Assembly (NCBI RefSeq): GCF_042434395.1
Contig: NZ_JBHLTP010000012.1
Span: 129,552 to 193,551 of the forward strand
DNA: 64,000 bases
Source: Pontibacillus salicampi
GTDB taxonomy: Bacteria; Bacillota; Bacilli; Bacillales; BH030062
Reading direction: 5' to 3'
Numbering within the stretch: the first letter of the stretch is position 1; every line of letters starts with the position of its first letter. The notes beneath the pieces are model-generated. The model was not told the origin of the DNA. It worked only from the letters and a program-made list of their open reading frames with translations, and did no database searches. A program made the translations under genes and the position numbers. Shown piece by piece: positions 58,464 to 64,000 of the stretch.

Positions 58464-59513
58464 TTACAACCCTTTTGGATGTAATACTACTTTGCCACAT
58501 TTCCCTTCATTCATGAGCTGAAAGCCTTTCTCGAAATCCTCCAGAGCAAAATGATGGGTGATAATTGGTTTGACGTCTACTTGTTTGGAATGCAGCAACC
58601 TAGAAACCTGCTGCCACGTTTCAAACATTTTTCTTCCTGTAATGCCTTCCACTCGAACACCTTTAAAAACGATATCATTTGTCACATCTAATGTTACCGG
58701 TTTCACAGGCAGACTTAAAATAGAAACTCTGCCACCGTTTGTAATCATCTTAAATCCTTGATCCATGGCAACTGGATGGCCGCTCATTTCACATACGACA
58801 TCTGCACCGTGCCCGACGGTCAGCGATTTCACTTTTTGGACTGGGTCCTCTTCTAAGGAATGAACGACTGTTGTTGCTCCCATCTGTTTGGCTAGCTCGA
58901 GACGATAGGGGTTAACATCTAATGCGAAAACTTGAGATGCACCTGCAGCCTTTGCTACACCTACAGCCATTAATCCAATAGGTCCACAGCCGATAATCGC
59001 TACATTTTTTCCTGCCACTTCTCCATTTAGCACTGTGTGCACTGCATTGCCCATTGGTTCCTGAATAGAAGCGATGTCTTTCTCCATATCATTTGGGTTA
59101 ATCCATATATTTTCTTCCGGCAATGCTACATACTCCGCAAAACAGCCTTGGCGGTCTACACCGATAATTTCCGTATTTTCGCAAATATGATAATTTCCCG
59201 TTAAGCATTGTGGGCATCGATAGCATACGATGTGTGTTTCAGCACTTACATAATCCCCTACAGAAACCCTCTGTACAGATTCTCCAATGGCTACCACTTT
59301 CCCTGCAAACTCATGGCCAAATACATATGGCGGTTTTACTCGGCTTTTAGACCAATCATCCCAATTATAAATATGGACATCCGTTCCGCATATAGATGTT
59401 GCCTCTACTTCAATCAAAACTTCCTGTTTACCTACAACCGGAATATCTACTTCCTGTAATTGTGCCCCTTCTCCTTCATAATGTTTCACTAACGCTTTCA
59501 TCTTTCCATTCAT
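58464..59513 (-). CDS. tdh: L-threonine 3-dehydrogenase
   Basis: The 349-aa zinc alcohol dehydrogenase-type enzyme oxidises threonine to 2-amino-3-ketobutyrate. The catalytic zinc ligands lie in ICGTDVHIYNW and GHEFAG, the structural zinc cysteines in CYRCPQCLTGNYHIC, and the NAD loop in GCGPIGLMAVG. MNGKMKALV is the start (AGGAG 8 bases upstream); a frame three codons longer lacks a site. A cre site lies about 120 bp upstream, so the operon is probably glucose-repressed. Confidence 0.96.
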   Translation of the reverse strand: MNGKMKALVKHYEGEGAQLQEVDIPVVGKQEVLIEVEATSICGTDVHIYNWDDWSKSRVKPPYVFGHEFAGKVVAIGESVQRVSVGDYVSAETHIVCYRCPQCLTGNYHICENTEIIGVDRQGCFAEYVALPEENIWINPNDMEKDIASIQEPMGNAVHTVLNGEVAGKNVAIIGCGPIGLMAVGVAKAAGASQVFALDVNPYRLELAKQMGATTVVHSLEEDPVQKVKSLTVGHGADVVCEMSGHPVAMDQGFKMITNGGRVSILSLPVKPVTLDVTNDIVFKGVRVEGITGRKMFETWQQVSRLLHSKQVDVKPIITHHFALEDFEKGFQLMNEGKCGKVVLHPKGL

Positions 59514-59552
59514 GGTGAACACTCCTAACTTCCCAAAACGTCCTTATACATT

Positions 59553-59644
59553 ATTATAATCATATTTTTTTATTTATTTCCACCCCGTATTTTTTGTTTG
59601 TACACATGAAGTGGACATTTGACCGCCATCCGTAATCGCTTTCA
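59553..59644 (-). promoter_or_regulatory. tdh-kbl promoter region with a cre site
   Basis: TGAAAGCGATTACG (minus strand, 59631-59644) matches TGWAANCGNTNWCA at 13 of 14 positions, the CcpA target. Downstream, TATAAT (59553-59558) with an imperfect TGGAAA 18 bp upstream is a likely promoter. The cre site is some 50 bp upstream of that -35. Confidence 0.6.
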
Positions 59645-59784
59645 TAAAAACGCTGTAAAATAGTGTAGGGTAATGAATTCACGCAAGGAATATGATTATT
59701 CTGAAAATAAAACAGCCTACACTTTTCATGATGATTTAAATAAAACCAACCTGTTCAATAGAGTCCCCACGAATAGGAAACGAG

Positions 59785-59836
59785 AAAAAACACCTCCAGC
59801 GTCGTATATTTAAACGACAATTGAAGGTGTTTTTCT
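59785..59836 (-). terminator. Terminator of korAB
   Basis: ACACCTCCA with GTCGT and ACGAC with TGAAGGTGT form a long, internally looped hairpin; TTTTTTC follows on the minus strand. Confidence 0.8.
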
Positions 59837-59886
59837 CGTCTCATTTGACTGAATTAGTTCAAAAGAATAGCTAGCTTGTCTATTCC

Positions 59887-60753
59887 TTACATAAACTCTG
59901 ACGCCAATTGTTGAAAGGTTTCCTCATCGAGATGCACCGATTGTTTTACCAGCGGTTCTTCCTTAACATGAGGAAGCTTGGATTGGTAGGACTTTGAACC
60001 TTGGTCCTCGTACAATATCCCTTTCACTAACCCGTTATGCTTCATAATAGTTTCCATAGCTTGCTGTCGATTGGTTCGATCATATCCGTCTATCGCATTG
60101 ACAGAAACAAGATGCTTCTTAAACCATTCATACGTATTGACCTTGTTATATGTCACACAAGGACTGAAAACGTTGATGAACGAAAACCCATCATGTTGGA
60201 CACCTTGTTCAATAATGGAAGTAAGCTCTTTTAAATCACTGGAAAAGCTTTGAGCTAAAAACGTCACTCCAGCAGATAAGGCAATTTCCATAATATTCAT
60301 CGCCTCTTCCACCGAACCATCTGGAGTACTTTTCGTCACAAAGCCAGCATCGCTTCTGGGAGAGGTTTGGCCTTTGGTTAGTCCATAAATTTGATTATCC
60401 ATTACGATATACGTAATATTCATATTTCTTCTGATAGCATGGATAGTATGTCCCATCCCAATAGCAAATCCGTCTCCATCTCCACCTGAAACGATTACAG
60501 TTAAATCTTGATTGGCCATCTTTACTCCCTGCCCAAGTGGTAATGCCCGTCCATGTATGCCATGAAATCCATATGCGTTAATATAACCCGATATCCTGCC
60601 TGAACAGCCAATACCTGAAATAATCGCAAGCTCATCTGGCTCCAGCCCGATATTTGCTGCAGCACGTTGAATCGAAGCCTGCACAGAGAAATCACCGCAG
60701 CCAGGACACCAATTTGGTTTTATTTTATTACGGAAATCTTTAAATGTAGCCAT
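59887..60753 (-). CDS. korB: 2-oxoacid:ferredoxin oxidoreductase, beta subunit
   Basis: The 288-aa beta subunit holds thiamine diphosphate and an iron-sulfur cluster. Cluster cysteines are visible in NWCPGCGDFSV and GIGCSGRI; the ThDP motif is GGDGDGFAIGMGH with DNQIYGLTKGQ. With KorA it makes a CoA thioester and reduced ferredoxin from a 2-oxo acid, most likely 2-oxoglutarate, and so bypasses 2-oxoglutarate dehydrogenase. The ATG overlaps the korA stop by one base (TAATG). Confidence 0.94.
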   Translation of the reverse strand: MATFKDFRNKIKPNWCPGCGDFSVQASIQRAAANIGLEPDELAIISGIGCSGRISGYINAYGFHGIHGRALPLGQGVKMANQDLTVIVSGGDGDGFAIGMGHTIHAIRRNMNITYIVMDNQIYGLTKGQTSPRSDAGFVTKSTPDGSVEEAMNIMEIALSAGVTFLAQSFSSDLKELTSIIEQGVQHDGFSFINVFSPCVTYNKVNTYEWFKKHLVSVNAIDGYDRTNRQQAMETIMKHNGLVKGILYEDQGSKSYQSKLPHVKEEPLVKQSVHLDEETFQQLASEFM

Positions 60754-62480
60754 TATATCCGCTCCTTACACGCTTCATATAGTGCATTAGGTAAAAAGGG
60801 AGTACCATCGTACTGCAATATTGGTTGTAGCTTACTAATCCCACCAACGTGCATTCGAATTAAAGAGGAAAGCTGTCCGGTTGCATTGTTTTCCACGACA
60901 ATGACCTTTTTCGCCTTATCCATAAGACCTGCTACTTGTTTTTCAGGAAAAGGATGAAGCAGTCTAATGTGGGCATGCTGCACTGTTAACCCATCCTCTT
61001 CCAGCATGGCTTGAACCTCCTCCAACACTCCTCTTGTGGAGTTAAAGCCGACTAACAACACATCAGCTTCAGGAAGCGAATTGGACATATAAACAGGCTC
61101 TTTGAATGTATCAGGTAGGTTTTGTAGCTTGCGGAGACGCTTATCCATCTGCTCCTTCCGATTAACTGGGGACTCATCCGGCTTTCCTGACTCATTATGC
61201 TCTACTCCAGTTACATGGAAGATACTGTTTTTCGTACCTGGCAAAACCCTGGTAGAAATGCCATCTGGAGTTACTTGATATCGTTTAATAGGGTCGCTAT
61301 CCTGTTTCATTCCGCTACCTATTTTCCCTTTTCTAATTGTTATCCTTTCATACAGGAAAGGATCTACTGTTTGTTTTCCTAAGGACAATTGTAAGTCCGA
61401 TAGTAAAATAACGGGACACTGATATTCATCAGCTAGATTAAGAGCTTCCACAGCATCATAGAAGGCTTCCTCTACCGTACTTGGAGCCATGACAATTTTA
61501 GGAATTTCCCCATGTGTACCATACAGCATCGCCATGAGATCTGAATGCTCCTGCTTTGTTGGAAGTCCTGTGCTTGGTCCACCTCGCTGGGTGTCTATAA
61601 TGACGAGCGGTGTTTCTGTCATACCTGCAAGTCCAATCGATTCCATCATTAACGAAAGCCCTGGACCTGCTGATGCAGTTACCGTGCGAACACCTGCATA
61701 ATTGGCTCCAATGGCCATTGTCGCAGCAGCAATTTCATCCTCTGTTTGGATGACACTGCCGCCAAACTTAGGTAATTTCTCTATCATGTATTCCATGATT
61801 TCGGAGGCTGGGGTGATAGGATAAGCTGCCATGAAACGACACCCACCTGCAAGAAGACCAAGAGAAATCGCGTCATTTCCTATCAGGAACATCCTTCTTT
61901 TTTGATCCCCTTGCTGAAGCGTTAGGCTAGCATGCTGATTCAAGCTAGAAACATAGGCTTTCCCCCGCTCCAAAGCTCTCCTATTATTTTCTAATACAGC
62001 TGTTCCTTTTTTGCGAAACTTTTCTGCAACTACCTCCTGAAATATGTCACTTTTTAAATTCATAACCGCACAAGTAGCTCCAATGGCTACCATATTCTTC
62101 ATTAGTGCGTTGCCTTCCTCTGATGCTATCTCTGTAAATGGCACCGATAATAATGTCGCTTGTATCCCACTAGGTAGTGAAGGGTTGCACTTGGAATCCG
62201 CAATGATAATCCCGTCTGCTACTAATTCATGTGCATTCACATCTATCGTTTCTTGATCAAATGCAACAAGAATATCTAAATCGTCTGAAACAGCACGAAT
62301 TTGTTTTGTAGCAATTCGAACTTTATTGTTCGTATGCCCCCCTTTAATACGAGAAGAAAAATGGCGATACCCATATAAGTAATATCCTAGTCTGTTTAGA
62401 GCAGTGGAGAATATCTCGCCGGTACTTTCAATGCCCTCCCCTTGTTGCCCTCCAACTTTCCAAGACAGCTGTTCTCTCAT
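60753..62480 (-). CDS. korA: 2-oxoacid:ferredoxin oxidoreductase, alpha subunit (gamma-alpha fusion)
   Basis: The 575-aa subunit begins with a gamma-type domain (WKVGGQQGEGIESTGEIF, HFSSRIKGGHTNN), followed from about residue 195 by the alpha pyrimidine-binding domain (GNDAISLGLLAGGCRFMAAYPITPASEIMEY by its ends GNDAISLG and YPITPASE). The late domain (VLLVGFNSTRGVLEE) is the transketolase C-like part. The fused layout is typical of the two-subunit KorAB enzymes. The start MREQLSWKVGG has AAAGGG 9 bases upstream. Its neighbours are tdh-kbl and a dipeptidase. Confidence 0.93.
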   Translation of the reverse strand: MREQLSWKVGGQQGEGIESTGEIFSTALNRLGYYLYGYRHFSSRIKGGHTNNKVRIATKQIRAVSDDLDILVAFDQETIDVNAHELVADGIIIADSKCNPSLPSGIQATLLSVPFTEIASEEGNALMKNMVAIGATCAVMNLKSDIFQEVVAEKFRKKGTAVLENNRRALERGKAYVSSLNQHASLTLQQGDQKRRMFLIGNDAISLGLLAGGCRFMAAYPITPASEIMEYMIEKLPKFGGSVIQTEDEIAAATMAIGANYAGVRTVTASAGPGLSLMMESIGLAGMTETPLVIIDTQRGGPSTGLPTKQEHSDLMAMLYGTHGEIPKIVMAPSTVEEAFYDAVEALNLADEYQCPVILLSDLQLSLGKQTVDPFLYERITIRKGKIGSGMKQDSDPIKRYQVTPDGISTRVLPGTKNSIFHVTGVEHNESGKPDESPVNRKEQMDKRLRKLQNLPDTFKEPVYMSNSLPEADVLLVGFNSTRGVLEEVQAMLEEDGLTVQHAHIRLLHPFPEKQVAGLMDKAKKVIVVENNATGQLSSLIRMHVGGISKLQPILQYDGTPFLPNALYEACKERI

Positions 62481-62900
62481 CCACGAACACCCTTTCTGCA
62501 CCTTAGCGCTACCATGCTATATGCTTGTACCTGTTAGCTTTTATATCATTATACGCACAAACACTAGTAGGATATGATAAAAGTTACGAGACTCTTCCCA
62601 GAATTAAAAGAGCCCTCCCTATTGGAGGACCGAATCACACGCATCGATATTAAAATCCACTCTTATTTTCTAATTGATGAGTCTAAGCATACCTATGCTC
62701 CTAAATGCTTAAAGATCTACTCGTGTAGAGATAAAGTTCTGCCTATTTCAGGTGAGCTGATTATTAACATTTCTGTTCTAATATTGATATGCAGGAGTTT
62801 GCACATAAGGCAATGGGGATATGGCGTTCCCTAAAGAATGGAGGCTTGTACCTACTGGTCAAAAAAACAACAGCTTCTGTTCAATTCTACTAGAAGAAGT
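62481..62900. other. Intergenic stretch between the dipeptidase gene and korA
   Basis: No gene is called. A short hairpin, GCCCTCC (62612-62618) with GGAGGAC (62624-62630), followed on the minus strand by CTTTTAATT, may terminate the dipeptidase transcript. Two plus-strand frames here lack ribosome sites and cover the end of the dipeptidase gene. spoVS, often found near here in bacilli, is not in this gap. Confidence 0.45.
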
Positions 62901-63821
62901 TTACTTCGGCATCATACGCAAGATATTCCGATTCGTTATATTTTCCACTATGTCGTTGGAAAACCGATTGGATAGCTCCCTATACAGATGTTCATATTCC
63001 GAAATATCATATAGTCCGGTAATAATGGAATTCGTTCCGTCAAAATCAGACCCTAACCCTACACATCGTTCTCCTCCGCGGTCTATTATGTATTGCAGGT
63101 GGATCATTATGTCATCTATGGTAGCAGGGGGCTGCTCTGTTAAAAAATCAGCAACAAAGGTTACTCCAATGTAGGCGTTTCTTTTTATTAATTCATCTAG
63201 CTGCTTATCATTTAAATTTCTAATATGAGGGGTGAGGGTATAGGCATTAGAATGAGAAGCCATCGGATAGTCCGCAATATCCAGCACGTCCCAAAACCCC
63301 TGATAGGAAAGATGTGAGACATCTGTCCATACCTTATAGTCATTTAACAGTCGGACCACTTTTTTACCAAAGGAAGATAACCCTGCCCCTCGTTCCTCTT
63401 GTATGCCATCACAGACCGCGTTCGCCTGATTCCATGTCAGCCCTACAGATGTAACCCCAAGTCTAAGCAAAGTCAGCAGCTTAGTAAGGTCATCTCCAAT
63501 CGGATGACACCCCTCAAGAGTGAGCAGCGCTCCCTTTTCATTAGGCTGTAAAGCTGCAATTTCCTCTTTGGAAGTTACTAGCTTAATAGAAGAGTAGGGA
63601 GCAATAATACGGTCATAGAATAGCCCAACCATTTCTAATGCAACTTCAAATCTCCGGGATGAAGGCACCTCTTCTGGTACGAAGATAGCAAACCACTGTA
63701 CCTGTACAGGACTATCCATCCATTTGATATAATTAATACGAAGCTCGTCGCTGTCATGGAACGAGCGTTGCGGCCGTTCCCATAGCTTCATTAAAACATC
63801 ACAATGAGTATCTACAATCAT
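62901..63821 (-). CDS. Membrane dipeptidase-type (M19) peptidase
   Basis: The 306-aa protein of the M19 zinc dipeptidase family begins MIVDTHCDVLMK, with the metal-binding DxH at its start. It has the glutamate region TLEGCHPIG, LTWNQANAVCDG, WTDVSHLSYQGFWDV, MASHSNAYTL and GLGSDFDG. It should hydrolyse dipeptides, possibly with D-residues. No signal peptide is seen. The start at 63821 has GAGGAG 8 bases upstream; the frame remains open for 44 further codons, but those run into the group II intron end. Confidence 0.92.
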   Translation of the reverse strand: MIVDTHCDVLMKLWERPQRSFHDSDELRINYIKWMDSPVQVQWFAIFVPEEVPSSRRFEVALEMVGLFYDRIIAPYSSIKLVTSKEEIAALQPNEKGALLTLEGCHPIGDDLTKLLTLLRLGVTSVGLTWNQANAVCDGIQEERGAGLSSFGKKVVRLLNDYKVWTDVSHLSYQGFWDVLDIADYPMASHSNAYTLTPHIRNLNDKQLDELIKRNAYIGVTFVADFLTEQPPATIDDIMIHLQYIIDRGGERCVGLGSDFDGTNSIITGLYDISEYEHLYRELSNRFSNDIVENITNRNILRMMPK

Positions 63822-63875
63822 TACATTCTCTCCTCTAGAAAAAGTATTCGACAGTGCACCATATGGTGGAAAACA

Positions 63876-64000
63876 ATCGAGTAGGAGGGAGTGACTAACT
63901 CCCGTCCTCTCACACCACCAAGCGTACGGGACCGTACTTGGCGGTTCCTTCAAGTTTGACGAAGCATTTCGTATCGTTCAGCTAAGCTACGAAGCCCGAA
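63876..64000 (-). mobile_element. 3' end of a group II intron (rest off window)
   Basis: On the minus strand, after the reverse transcriptase stop, comes the domain V stem: ACCGCCAAG pairs with CTTGGTGGT over 9 bp, with a TACG/CGTA inner helix and a two-base bulge. Next is TGTGAGAGGACGG, then the domain VI hairpin GGGAGT/ACTCCC, and the 3' end CTACTCGAT at 63876. This is the common bacterial group II layout. The exact boundary is set by similarity, not by an empty site. A 12-bp palindrome, CACCATATGGTG (63857-63868), lies 7 bp beyond. Confidence 0.85.
63950..64000 (-). CDS. C-terminus of the group II intron reverse transcriptase/maturase
   Basis: The 16 visible codons read FGLRSLAERYEMLRQT and stop at 63950-63952. 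That is the usual end of group II intron-encoded proteins (a basic GLRSLxxRYxxLR tail). The stop lies two bases ahead of the domain V stem, normal for an ORF in domain IV. Most of the gene lies to the right of the window, so intactness is unknown. Confidence 0.75.
   Translation of the reverse strand, partial: FGLRSLAERYEMLRQT

Noticed and set aside
62574..63174. Two plus-strand frames between korA and the dipeptidase
   Set aside because: No ribosome sites; the second is antisense to the dipeptidase gene.
63822..63953. 44-codon N-terminal extension of the dipeptidase
   Set aside because: It runs into the group II intron 3' end; the family begins at the DTHCD motif.
1..64000. tRNA, rRNA, CRISPR arrays and known antiphage systems
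   Set aside because: No tRNA-like cloverleaf, rRNA segment, spaced direct repeats or recognisable defence gene was seen in the window.

Overview
The window is a chromosomal segment of a spore-forming member of the Bacillaceae (Firmicutes). Spore genes (sspN, sspO, sspP, tlp, cotE, spoVK, sirA and a sporulation-type kinase), LexA boxes of the Bacillus type and GlnR/GlnA organisation all point there. The gene order follows the Bacillus subtilis run lexA-yneB-ynzC-tkt-sirA-yneF-ccdA-yneI-yneJ-yneK-sspP-sspO-citB-yneN-tlp-yneP-yneQ-yneR-plsY-yneT-parE-parC, and on the other side tdh-kbl-miaB-ymcA-cotE-mutS-mutL-miaA-hfq-spoVK-hflX-ynbB-glnR-glnA. Acidic proteins, an OpuF-type osmoprotectant transporter and a lone Mrp antiporter subunit suggest a moderately halophilic genus such as Halobacillus, Pontibacillus or Thalassobacillus; this is inference. 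Most genes lie on the minus strand.

Layout, left to right. Bases 1-4231 hold a TetR-controlled acyl-CoA catabolic operon (acyl-CoA dehydrogenase, acyl-CoA synthetase, biotin carboxylase cut by the window edge), like yngJIH for branched-chain acyl-CoA breakdown. Next is parE-parC, whose promoter carries a LexA box. Bases 9.6-14.5 kb hold yneT, the opuF ABC transporter and a secreted GH18 protein. Bases 14.7-17 kb hold plsY, an unknown 62-aa protein, folE2 and yidD. Bases 17-20.5 kb hold an LnrLMN-like ABC exporter. Bases 20.6-32.5 kb hold yneR/Q/P, a twin AAA+ ATPase, spore proteins, a thioredoxin-like protein with an Lgt-like membrane partner, aconitase, a sporulation kinase and yneK.

Bases 32.5-40.5 kb contain a non-coding stretch with two copies of a repeat, then ccdC/yneI/mrpB/ccdA, sirA, tkt and the SOS locus lexA/yneB. 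In the place of the cell-division inhibitor yneA there is only a 30-aa single-membrane-segment peptide, driven by a strong promoter with LexA boxes. Bases 40.7-57 kb carry glnRA, ynbB, hflX, spoVK, hfq, miaA, mutL, mutS, cotE, ymcA and miaB. Bases 57-62.5 kb carry kbl-tdh (threonine to glycine, with a catabolite-repression site) and a 2-oxoacid:ferredoxin oxidoreductase (korAB). The right end holds a membrane-dipeptidase-type gene and the 3' end of a group II intron with the C-terminus of its reverse transcriptase.

No tRNA, rRNA or CRISPR array was seen. The items I would look at first are the SOS micropeptide at 39671-39763, the LexA-controlled parEC promoter, the orphan mrpB inside the ccd cluster, the Lgt-like/thioredoxin pair, the twin AAA+ ATPase, the perfect dyad over the miaA-hfq promoter, and the paired repeats near 33 kb.
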